9,565 nt of DNA. Origin: DASPSR01 sp035498715 (GTDB lineage Bacteria > Nitrospirota > UBA9217). Each line of letters begins with the position of its first letter. The stretch's first letter is position 1. The translations under genes were made by a program, and so were the position numbers. The DNA lies in assembly GCA_035498715.1 (NCBI GenBank), contig DATJZV010000074.1, positions 1 through 9,565 on the forward strand. Direction: 5' to 3'. Below are positions 1 through 6,466 of the stretch, piece after piece. Below the pieces are notes generated by a model, which did no database searches, was not told the DNA's origin, and saw only the letters and a list, made by a program, of their open reading frames with translations.

Positions 1-408
1 TGCAAGTACTGCGGCATGGACAGAAAAGAGTTTGGGCATGCCCGCATACTGATCGAGTACGATGACGGAACGACCGAAGGGACCTGCAGCCTCCATTGTG
101 CTGCGATTGACCTCGCCCTGAACATCGACAAGACGCCAAAGGCGATCCTGGTCGGCGATTTTAAAACCAAGGAGCTCATCGACGCCGAAGGCGCCTCGTG
201 GGTCATCGTGGAGGGTAAGCCGGGCGTGATGACCCAGCGCGCAAAATGGGCCTTTGCGTCCAAGGCTGAGGCTGAGGCATATATGAAGGAAAACGGCGGT
301 AAGCTCGCCTCGTTCGATGAGGCCATGAAGGCTGCCTACGAGGACATGTACAAGGACACAAAGATGATCCGTGAGAAGCGGAAGATGAAACGGATGAAGC
401 AGAACTGA
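1..408 (+). CDS. NosL-family protein, 5'-truncated by the window edge
   Basis: The reading frame is open from base 1 and begins with the residues CKYCGM, so the gene starts upstream of the window. The ATG at 16 is the Met of the CXXCGM motif and is not a real start. CXXCGM is the signature of the NosL family, periplasmic Cu(I)-binding proteins best known as accessory factors of nitrous oxide reductase. A second cysteine pair (GTCSLHC, codons near 82-102) follows, then a conserved-looking 'KPGVMTQRAKWAF' and 'SKAEAEAYMKENGG' segment, which is common in this family. The C-terminal tail is Lys/Met-rich (IREKRKMKRMKQN). The missing N-terminus should carry a signal peptide or lipobox. It is the first visible gene of the + strand operon, 35 nt ahead of the cytochrome. 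Family assignment is fairly secure; copper as its ligand is inferred. Confidence 0.85.
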   Translation, partial: CKYCGMDRKEFGHARILIEYDDGTTEGTCSLHCAAIDLALNIDKTPKAILVGDFKTKELIDAEGASWVIVEGKPGVMTQRAKWAFASKAEAEAYMKENGGKLASFDEAMKAAYEDMYKDTKMIREKRKMKRMKQN

Positions 409-432
409 GGGAGCGCTTCGGCGTCCATGCGT

Positions 433-440
433 GGAGGTGA
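433..440 (+). promoter_or_regulatory. Strong Shine-Dalgarno site for the cytochrome gene
   Basis: GGAGGTGA lies just before the ATG at 444, with six bases between the GGAGG core and the start codon. It is an almost perfect anti-SD match and fixes the start of the cytochrome gene. Confidence 0.7.
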
Positions 441-443
441 ATT

Positions 444-1919
444 ATGAACCGCGAGGGCTTCCATAGGGTGGTGATTGTGCTCGCTGTTGCGCTGTGTCTT
501 CCGACAATCGCTTTTGCGAGAATGGGCATGGGGATCAATCACTTACCTTACCCTGCCGGAGTTGCGGCGATTTCTGGCCAGACCCCTTTTTATTATTATG
601 AAGACCCTGTTACATGCGGCGGTGGTATGGGCATGGGGATGATGTGCCATAGCGACAAATTCCAGCAATGGCAGGCGAGCCAGCACGCGCGGGCCTGGAC
701 GGGTGATTTTATGGTCGCCCAATACTATGGCCTTGCGAGGCCGGACGGCGACCTGGACCAAAAAGTGTCAGGGATCAAAGTAGGATGCGTAGGGTGTCAT
801 TCACCGGGCGCCTACATGACCATGGGGGACAGGCTCATGAACACGGCACCCCCGAAACCTGCTGGCACAGAAAACGCCTGGAGCATGCTTCCCGGAACAA
901 TCAAGAAAGAATCGGACCGCGGCGTCTTCTGCGATTTTTGCCATACAATCTCTGCCATAGGAACACCGCCGGTAAATTTCAACTTCATTTCAGTAGCGAC
1001 CGCGGACATTGATCCAAAGCGGGGACCTGGGATGATGATGCGCGGCCACGGCCATATGGGTATACATGGGAGCATTTATTCGCCACTCCATGACGATCCA
1101 AGGATCTGCGGGAGTTGCCATGATGAAGTTGACCCTTTTGGCAAGATGGTAAAGGGGACCTATACCGAATGGCTGAACTCTCTGTATAACCCTGCTACCC
1201 GTTGCCAGGACTGTCATCAGCGGGACAGTATGATGGGTGGAATGGGCCGCAGGGGCTGCATGATGGGGATGTATTCGATGAACTTCACCGGCGGCTTCAG
1301 CCCCTGGGTTGAGGGCGTCGCATCTCTCCGGATCAACTCACCTGCCTCCGCATCGCCCGGCCGGGAGATTAATTTTACGATCACGGTCACCAACGACAAA
1401 GTGGGGCATGAATTTCCTTCCGGCTCGGAAGAAGAGCGGCAGCTCTGGATTCACGTCAGTGCGCATGATGAAGCAGGGAACTCCTGGCACATTCCTGTCA
1501 CCTTGAACCCGGACTACACTGATACATCCAATCAGAACCATACCTACTGGGTGACAACGAACGCAGTAGTAGCATGGCCGAGTCCGAATGCCGGAAACGG
1601 CAGCGCCATTGCACGCGACGCATTGCCGGAGGGAGACAGGCTTTACCATAGCATCTTCATCAGTCCCGCTTACACCGGCAATAAAATCACCTATGCCCAA
1701 TACTATGCCGACCGGATTTACAGCAACCGCCTCAAGCCCCGGGAACCGAGAGTTGAAGCCTACTCATGGAAGATCCCGCAGAACGCGGCCGGAACGGTCA
1801 CCATTCGGGCAGTGCTCAACTACAGGAGGATGCCCGACAGTATGGCGGACTATCTTGGGATCATGCGCAGGCCGATTGTCCAGGTAAATGCAGCACGTGC
1901 TATAGTCGATCTGAGGTGA
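444..1919 (+). CDS. Exported multiheme cytochrome c (four CXXCH plus one CX9CH)
   Basis: This 491-residue protein has a Sec signal peptide (hydrophobic residues about 9-24, ending AFA) and should be periplasmic. Canonical heme sites are CVGCH (115-119), CDFCH (163-167), CGSCH (222-226) and CQDCH (254-258). Upstream, C58 and C68-H69 are separated by nine mostly Gly/Met residues. They are followed by the 'W..S.H' context (W76, S79, H81) that usually follows the first CXXCH of cytochrome c554-like multiheme proteins, so a fifth heme on a stretched motif is likely. Met/His-rich patches occur at 26-30, 195-209 and 261-279, with an extra Cys at 272. Residues about 290-490 have no heme motif and look like a beta-sandwich domain containing GHEFPSG (321-327), a motif I associate with C-terminal domains of such cytochromes. 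Its substrate is unknown. Between two NosL genes, a role in metal redox chemistry or electron supply is possible. Confidence 0.88.
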   Translation: MNREGFHRVVIVLAVALCLPTIAFARMGMGINHLPYPAGVAAISGQTPFYYYEDPVTCGGGMGMGMMCHSDKFQQWQASQHARAWTGDFMVAQYYGLARPDGDLDQKVSGIKVGCVGCHSPGAYMTMGDRLMNTAPPKPAGTENAWSMLPGTIKKESDRGVFCDFCHTISAIGTPPVNFNFISVATADIDPKRGPGMMMRGHGHMGIHGSIYSPLHDDPRICGSCHDEVDPFGKMVKGTYTEWLNSLYNPATRCQDCHQRDSMMGGMGRRGCMMGMYSMNFTGGFSPWVEGVASLRINSPASASPGREINFTITVTNDKVGHEFPSGSEEERQLWIHVSAHDEAGNSWHIPVTLNPDYTDTSNQNHTYWVTTNAVVAWPSPNAGNGSAIARDALPEGDRLYHSIFISPAYTGNKITYAQYYADRIYSNRLKPREPRVEAYSWKIPQNAAGTVTIRAVLNYRRMPDSMADYLGIMRRPIVQVNAARAIVDLR

Positions 1920-1929
1920 CCCCAGAACA

Positions 1930-1958
1930 GGGCAGGGGAATCCGTCCCTCCCTTGCCT
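1930..1958 (+). other. Intercistronic stem-loop before the second nosL-like gene
   Basis: GGCAGGGGA (1931-1939) can pair with TCCCTTGCC (1949-1957), nine pairs including one G-U, around a nine-base loop. An additional outer G-U pair is possible. No T-run follows, so it is not a standard terminator. It may stabilise or separate parts of the transcript, or tune expression of the downstream gene. The structure was worked out by eye only. Confidence 0.45.
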
Positions 1959-1983
1959 GAAAGGAAATGGTCAGGGAGCGTGC

Positions 1984-2454
1984 ATGAAAAGGATTGCGTA
2001 TATAGTATTGCTGGTCGCATGGACCGTGACAGCCGGTCAGGCTGAAACGAAGTTTATCAAGCCTGCGCCAAAGGACAAATGTCCTGTCTGCGGGATGTTC
2101 GTGGCAAAGTACCCGGATTTCATCGCGGGGGTCGTCTTTAAGGACAGATCATATGTTGTATTCGACGGCGCGAAGGACATGTTCAGGTACTATTTCAATA
2201 TCTCAAAGTACGGCCCATCAAAACGCCTCGCCGACATTGATGTGCTCTTTGTGACCGACTATTACAGTCTCAGACAGGTCGACGGCTATAAGGCATACTA
2301 TGTCCTCGGTAGTGATGTCTATGGGCCAATGGGTCGGGAGCTCATCCCCTTCGAACAGATGAAGGATGCAGAGGAATTCATGACCGACCACAAGGGAAAA
2401 AAAAGTCTCCGTTTCAACGAGATAACGCCGGATATACTCAAGGAGCTCAATTGA
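1984..2454 (+). CDS. NosL-like periplasmic metal (copper) chaperone, complete
   Basis: The protein has 156 residues with a Sec signal peptide (hydrophobic about 4-17, cleavage after GQA near residue 20). There is no lipobox Cys, whereas many NosL proteins are lipoproteins, so it is probably soluble in the periplasm. CPVCGM at 33-38 is the family CXXCGM motif. The C-terminal part contains 'DVYGPMGRELIPF' (111-123) followed by 'DAEEFMTDHKGKK', typical of NosL, where a Met and polar residues have been proposed as further metal ligands. Known NosL proteins bind Cu(I) and help build the copper centres of NosZ; no nosZ is visible here. The start is supported by GGGAG at 1974-1978. The stop is one base before the next ATG, so translation is probably coupled. 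It is quite different in sequence from the NosL-like protein at 1-408, so the pair is not a recent duplication. Confidence 0.85.
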   Translation: MKRIAYIVLLVAWTVTAGQAETKFIKPAPKDKCPVCGMFVAKYPDFIAGVVFKDRSYVVFDGAKDMFRYYFNISKYGPSKRLADIDVLFVTDYYSLRQVDGYKAYYVLGSDVYGPMGRELIPFEQMKDAEEFMTDHKGKKSLRFNEITPDILKELN

Positions 2455-2455
2455 T

Positions 2456-2779
2456 ATGAGGAAGTCTACCGTGCTGTTTATAACTCAAGGCGTACTCCTG
2501 GTTCTTCTCCTTGCCCTTTTTGTGCATGCCGCGGTCGCGACGCGCAACGCCGCATCCCGCCTTGAAGCGAGCCGCTCAATGGTTGCCCGGCTTGGCCTCA
2601 CTGACCTCTGCCTCTTCACTGACGCCCGTTATTCCCGCCACCCGTCGATGGCTGACCTCAATACCGCGTTCCAGGATTATCCCATGTCGTTCGAGCATTT
2701 CCCGTCCGGATCACTCGTCCCTCCTCCTCCGCACCTGAGGGCGCGGACTGTCGGATCTGCCGCCAAAGGAGGACGCTGA
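2456..2779 (+). CDS. Small membrane-anchored protein of the NosL/ABC cluster
   Basis: This 107-residue protein has one N-terminal hydrophobic helix (about 7-27) that is either an uncleaved anchor or a signal peptide, then a periplasmic segment. I cannot assign it to a named family. Its central stretch, 'TDLCLFTDARYSRHPSMADL' (49-68) followed by QDYP, FEHFPSGS and a proline run (89-92), reads like a constrained, conserved domain and not random coding. Cys52, His62, His81 and His93 are possible metal ligands. It has an SD (AAGGAG near 2440-2445), begins one base after the nosL-like stop and ends two bases before the permease ATG, so it belongs to the same unit. It may be an accessory or partner subunit of the ABC transporter; that is inferred only from position. 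Confidence 0.75.
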   Translation: MRKSTVLFITQGVLLVLLLALFVHAAVATRNAASRLEASRSMVARLGLTDLCLFTDARYSRHPSMADLNTAFQDYPMSFEHFPSGSLVPPPPHLRARTVGSAAKGGR

Positions 2780-2781
2780 AC

Positions 2782-3915
2782 ATGCAGTGGTTCGAGCGGC
2801 AGCGCAACATCATCGACTTCACCCTCTCTTCTCTCCTCAGGCGCAAAGGGAAGAATGCGGCACTTCTCGTGGTATATATCTCGGTCGTTTTCGTCCTCTC
2901 CTCGGTCATGTTCTTTACCCATGCGATCAGACGCGAGGCCTCGCTTGTGCTCCAGGGAGCTCCTGAGATCGTCGTGCAGCGCGTGATAGCAGGCAGACAC
3001 GATCTGATCCCGGTCGGGTACGCGCAGAAGATCGTCGGGATCAGGGGTGTACGCTCGGCAAAGGTCCGTCTGTGGGGCTATTACTACGATGCCGTGTCAG
3101 GCGCGAACTACACACTTATGGCCCCAGACCAGTTCTCCCATGGCGAGGGTGCTGTGGCAATCGGCAGCGGCATCGCCCAAAGCGGCTCTTATGAGGAGGG
3201 GACGATAGTACCCCTGAAGTCATACAATGGTACGCTGCTGAGCTTTGAGATCAAAAAGATACTGACGGGCGCGTCGGAACTGGTGAATGCCGATTTGATG
3301 CTGATGGCTGAGACCGACTTTCGCAGCCTCTTTGGCATCGGCCCTTCGTTGGCTACCGACATCGTCGTAGAGGTCATGAATCCCCGCGAGGTCGCAACGA
3401 TTGCTGCCAAGATCGTCCGCCTGTTACCTGACACGCGGCCGATCATCCGGGACGAAATCCTCAGGACCTATGACTCGGTCTTCAACTGGCGAGGAGGCAT
3501 ACTGCTCGTGATCTTCTTCGGAGGAGTACTGGCCTTTATCATCTTCGCATGGGACAAGGCCTCGGGGCTGAGCGCTGAGGAAAAGAGGGAGATCGGCATC
3601 CTGAAGGCCATCGGCTGGGAAACTTCCGACATCATTGTCATGAAATTCTGGGAAGGACTTTCTGTCTCGCTGGCTGCCTTCCTGGGCGGCATAACCCTGG
3701 GCTACCTCCATGTTTTTTTCGCCTCTTCGTCACTCTTTGAGCCGGTGCTCAAGGGCTGGTCAGTGCTCTACCCGGACTTCAGGCTCGTACCATTCATCGA
3801 TCCCCTGCAGGTGGCTACGCTGTTCATGCTCACGGTCATGCCCTACACAGTCGCAACGGTGATACCGTCTTGGCGTGCCGCTACGGTCGATCCCGACGTC
3901 ATCATGAGGTCTTGA
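2782..3915 (+). CDS. FtsX/MacB/LolC-type ABC transporter permease
   Basis: The 377 residues show the usual layout of the family. There is one N-terminal membrane helix (about 26-48), a periplasmic domain of roughly 180 residues (about 50-235) and three C-terminal helices (about 238-256, 290-314 and 342-362). The cytoplasmic loop contains EEKREIGILKAIGW (266-279), the hallmark coupling segment of FtsX-domain permeases. The C-terminus 'PSWRAATVDPDVIMRS' is also typical, with 'PsrrAarldPvealR' in relatives. These transporters (MacB, LolCDE, FtsEX) act mainly on periplasmic or lipid-anchored substrates by mechanotransmission and do not move small solutes through a channel. Only one permease gene is present, so a homodimer is expected. 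AAAGGAGG (2765-2772) precedes the start. The ATPase begins two bases after the stop. The substrate is unknown. Confidence 0.9.
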   Translation: MQWFERQRNIIDFTLSSLLRRKGKNAALLVVYISVVFVLSSVMFFTHAIRREASLVLQGAPEIVVQRVIAGRHDLIPVGYAQKIVGIRGVRSAKVRLWGYYYDAVSGANYTLMAPDQFSHGEGAVAIGSGIAQSGSYEEGTIVPLKSYNGTLLSFEIKKILTGASELVNADLMLMAETDFRSLFGIGPSLATDIVVEVMNPREVATIAAKIVRLLPDTRPIIRDEILRTYDSVFNWRGGILLVIFFGGVLAFIIFAWDKASGLSAEEKREIGILKAIGWETSDIIVMKFWEGLSVSLAAFLGGITLGYLHVFFASSSLFEPVLKGWSVLYPDFRLVPFIDPLQVATLFMLTVMPYTVATVIPSWRAATVDPDVIMRS

Positions 3916-3916
3916 G

Positions 3917-4600
3917 ATGATCACGCTCAAGGACATGAAAAAGGTGTTCAATGCAGGCAAACCGAACGAGTTCACCGCTGTGCGCGGAGTGACGGTCGGT
4001 ATTGAAGACCGGAAGCTTACAGTCCTCAAGGGGCCGAGTGGCTCAGGCAAAACAACGCTCCTCAGTATTATCGGCTGCATGGCACGACCGACCGCGGGAA
4101 GGGTCTTCCTCGATGGTCGCGAGCTCACAAGTCTGCCCGAGCGGTTTCTTACCGGGATACGTCGGAGCACCTTCGGATTCATCTTCCAGCAGTTCAACCT
4201 GATCAAAGGCATCAGCGCGATCGAGAATGCAATGCTCCCCGCATATCCCACCGGGCGGCCCCGTGCTGAGATACGCCGCCGCGCCTCAGAGTTGTTCGAG
4301 CTTTTCAACCTTGGCGGCAAGGCAGAGGCGCGCATAGAGTGGCTGTCAGGAGGCGAGACGCAACGGGTCGCCATTGCCCGCGCGCTCATCAACGCGCCGG
4401 CCGTGCTGATCGCCGACGAACCCACGGCACACCTTGATTCCATCCTCTCCCGGGAGTTCATGGATATCATGGCGTCGCTGAAAAGGGAGGGAATGACGAT
4501 AGTAATGGCAAGTCATGATCCCATCGTCTATGAATCACCTGCTGTAGACCGCATTATCGAGATGAGGGACGGCGGGGTGGTCGGAGAGGTGGCGTCATGA
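3917..4600 (+). CDS. LolD/MacB-type ABC transporter ATP-binding protein
   Basis: This complete 227-residue nucleotide-binding subunit has Walker A GPSGSGKT (39-46), the Q-loop Gln91 in 'FIFQQFNLI', signature LSGGE (143-147), Walker B VLIADEPT (163-170), D-loop 'HLDS' and switch His200 in 'MASHDP'. The length and the 'FQQFNLI' context place it with the LolD/MacB/FtsE group, matching the neighbouring FtsX-type permease with which it must form the transporter. It acts on the cytoplasmic face of the inner membrane. Its stop overlaps the start of the next gene by four bases (ATGA), implying coupled translation with the polytopic membrane protein. Confidence 0.93.
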   Translation: MITLKDMKKVFNAGKPNEFTAVRGVTVGIEDRKLTVLKGPSGSGKTTLLSIIGCMARPTAGRVFLDGRELTSLPERFLTGIRRSTFGFIFQQFNLIKGISAIENAMLPAYPTGRPRAEIRRRASELFELFNLGGKAEARIEWLSGGETQRVAIARALINAPAVLIADEPTAHLDSILSREFMDIMASLKREGMTIVMASHDPIVYESPAVDRIIEMRDGGVVGEVAS

Positions 4601-5598
4601 TGCTGCATCCAACAGTCATCGCCCTGATGGTTGGCTCGTTCCTGCTCTGTGTGATGCTCCTGATATCCTCGGCGCACGGCGTCAGGATCCTCAGGAAATG
4701 GGACCTGCAGAGCGGCAGCGAGCTCCAGCTCGAACTCGAACGGAGGACCTACCTCGTCTCTATGCTCCTCGCTTACGCCCTGGGGTTCCAGCTCGTGTCG
4801 CTGTTCCTGTTCATCTATACGGCTGACGACCTGCACCGGCTGTTTGTGGGTGCCATGTGCGCGGCCGGCACGCTCAACGTAAATCCCTTTGGCTATCCAA
4901 CATTGGTGCTCAAGGTGGTGAACTTCCTGTTTGCGGCGGTGTGGCTCATCATGAACTATGCCGACAACAGGGCGCACGACTACCCGCTTATACGAAAAAA
5001 GTACGGGTACCTGCTGGTCATGATGCCGTGTATCCTTGCCGAGACAGTGCTGCAGACACTCTATTTCCTGGACATGAAGCCGAACGTCATCACCTCATGC
5101 TGCGGCACGCTCTTCAGCGAGGAGTCTTCCTCGGTTACCTCGGGAATTGCTGCGCTGCCGAGCATTCCCACTAAGATCGCTTTTTATACCGCCACACTTC
5201 TTACGATCATCTCCGGCTGGATGTTCTGGCGGAGCGGCAAAGGGGGGCATTTTTTTTCCGTGGTCGCACCTGTGATGTTTGTCGTGTCCGTGGCTGCGCT
5301 CATTTCGTTTATCTCGCTTTATTTTTACGAATTGCCGACGCACCATTGCCCGTTCGATATCCTGCAGCGGGAGTACTCTTACATCGGCTACCTCATGTAC
5401 GTCGCCCTTCTGGGAGGCGGAGCGACCGGAATAGGGGTGGGTGTCCTCATGCCCTTCCGCCGCATCGAGAGCCTCTCGTCTGTTGTACCGCGCCTGCAGC
5501 GGCTGCTCGCGCTCATTTCGTCTGTGCTGTATCTGGGGTTTGCCCTGATCTCGACGGTGCGGATGCTTACCACAAACTTCAGGCTCGAGGGGTATTGA
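4597..5598 (+). CDS. Polytopic membrane protein with Cys/His motifs, unknown function
   Basis: The 333 residues contain about eight predicted membrane helices (roughly 5-27, 53-76, 104-121, 137-158, 193-212, 220-244, 262-284 and 303-321). I do not recognise a characterised family. Striking polar motifs sit near helix ends: 'DDLHRLFVGAMCAAGTLN' (77-94), 'ITSCCGTLFS' (165-174) with adjacent Cys168/Cys169, and 'ELPTHHCPFDILQ' (245-257) with His249, His250 and Cys251. Such clustered thiol and imidazole residues suggest metal binding, disulfide exchange or heme/quinone contact. The ATGA overlap with the ATPase gene and the NosL-like neighbours make metal transfer across or within the inner membrane a reasonable guess, or a membrane partner of the ABC transporter. 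The function is inferred from context only. Confidence 0.85.
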   Translation: MMLHPTVIALMVGSFLLCVMLLISSAHGVRILRKWDLQSGSELQLELERRTYLVSMLLAYALGFQLVSLFLFIYTADDLHRLFVGAMCAAGTLNVNPFGYPTLVLKVVNFLFAAVWLIMNYADNRAHDYPLIRKKYGYLLVMMPCILAETVLQTLYFLDMKPNVITSCCGTLFSEESSSVTSGIAALPSIPTKIAFYTATLLTIISGWMFWRSGKGGHFFSVVAPVMFVVSVAALISFISLYFYELPTHHCPFDILQREYSYIGYLMYVALLGGGATGIGVGVLMPFRRIESLSSVVPRLQRLLALISSVLYLGFALISTVRMLTTNFRLEGY

Positions 5599-5637
5599 TT
5601 GAACTAAATCCCTTTAACAGAGGAAAAGGAGGATGCA

Positions 5638-5742
5638 ATGAAAAGACACTGCATTGTAGTTACGAGCGCTGCTGTTGCTGATCATGTCGGCTTATTCCCT
5701 TGCGGCCGAAATCATCATAGGGGAAAGGCGGTGAAAAAATGA
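5638..5742 (+). pseudogene. Short frameshifted signal-peptide gene (or 34-codon leader ORF)
   Basis: AAAGGAGG (about 5625-5632) precedes ATG 5638 at good spacing, so translation should start here. As written, the frame encodes 34 residues and ends in a TGA overlapping the ATG of the next gene (ATGA at 5739-5742). Dropping one base near 5657-5660 instead gives MKRHCIV followed by LRALLLLIMSAYSLAAEI and IIGERR, ending at TGA 5732-5734. That is a textbook Sec signal peptide with an A-A cleavage site and only a few residues after it. This looks like the relic of an exported-protein gene, a sequencing indel in a tiny secreted peptide, or a leader ORF. I cannot tell which from the sequence alone. 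Confidence 0.4.
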
Positions 5743-6461
5743 AGAGAGCACCCATGATAGGTTTCGTGGTCGTGTTCCTCCTAGCGAGCGTCATTGACGC
5801 CGGCGCACAGTGGGATGGCTATGGGGCAGGCACAAATGTCGAGACAATGAAAAAGTTCCAAAAAGAGACCCTCGCTTTGAGAGACGAGCTCATGACGAAG
5901 AACCTCGAACTCCGGAATGAGTACAGCAAGTCCGTGCCCGATACCGGACGCATCGCCACACTCAGGAAGGAGATCATAGACCTGGAGACGAAGATTCAAA
6001 ACATTGCAGACAAGTATAACATGACTTCGTATGGTCGCATGGGCGGGATGATGGGTTCTGGCATGATGGGCGGCGGGATGGACTGCCCGATGATGGGCGG
6101 TACGGGAGGAGGCATGATAGGTGGCATGGGAGGAGGCATGATGGGCGGTATGGGAGGAGGCATGATGGGTGGTATGGGCGGTATGGGTTCTGGCATGATG
6201 GGCGGTATGGGTGGTGGCGTGACGGGCGGAATGAGCCACAACATGGAGCAGGGTCTCGGCATGAAGGACCTCATGCAGATCATGACGATGCAGGACATGC
6301 TCCAGATCATGACCGAGATGCTGAAGATCCAGGAGCAGATGGCAGAGGAGACAAAGGGAGCAAAGGGTTCGCGGTTGAAGGGTGATATCGAAGAATTGCG
6401 TGGCCGGACAAAGCAGGCGATCACTGATCTCAAGGGCTTTGTCGCCGAACAGCCACGGTGA
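5739..6461 (+). CDS. Exported Met/Gly-repeat protein, Spy/ZraP-like
   Basis: The 240-residue protein has a Sec signal peptide (about 1-23, ending AGAQ). Residues about 33-95 form charged helices ('KFQKETLALRDEL', 'IATLRKEIIDLETKIQNIAD') resembling the periplasmic metal-responsive chaperones ZraP, CpxP and Spy. Residues 101-165 are almost only Met and Gly, built of MGGGMMGG-like octads, with a lone Cys at 116. Residues 170-201 form a Met-rich amphipathic helix ('MKDLMQIMTMQDMLQIM') and the C-terminus is a charged helix. Such methionine clusters commonly bind Cu(I) or Ag(I) in the periplasm, so storage or buffering of copper for the NosL proteins is plausible. It could instead be a structural or chaperone protein. 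The start overlaps the preceding short ORF by four bases, and a near-SD AAGGCGGTG lies just upstream. Confidence 0.85.
   Translation: MKRAPMIGFVVVFLLASVIDAGAQWDGYGAGTNVETMKKFQKETLALRDELMTKNLELRNEYSKSVPDTGRIATLRKEIIDLETKIQNIADKYNMTSYGRMGGMMGSGMMGGGMDCPMMGGTGGGMIGGMGGGMMGGMGGGMMGGMGGMGSGMMGGMGGGVTGGMSHNMEQGLGMKDLMQIMTMQDMLQIMTEMLKIQEQMAEETKGAKGSRLKGDIEELRGRTKQAITDLKGFVAEQPR
6102..6230 (+). repeat. In-frame 24-bp tandem repeats coding MGGGMMGG octads
   Basis: Residues 122-164 of the Met/Gly protein read as TGGGMIGG, MGGGMMGG, MGGGMMGG, a partial MGG, MGSGMMGG and MGGGVTGG. At the DNA level the unit is about 24 bases (ATGGGAGGAGGCATGATGGG plus CGGT), with near-identical central copies and diverged edges. 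This is the pattern of expansion and contraction by slippage or recombination, so copy number may differ between strains. Confidence 0.8.
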
Positions 6462-6466
6462 GAAGC

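Noticed and set aside
16..18. ATG at 16 as start of the first gene
   Set aside because: It is the Met of CKYCGM; the frame is open to base 1 and the family motif begins before it, so the gene is truncated by the window edge.
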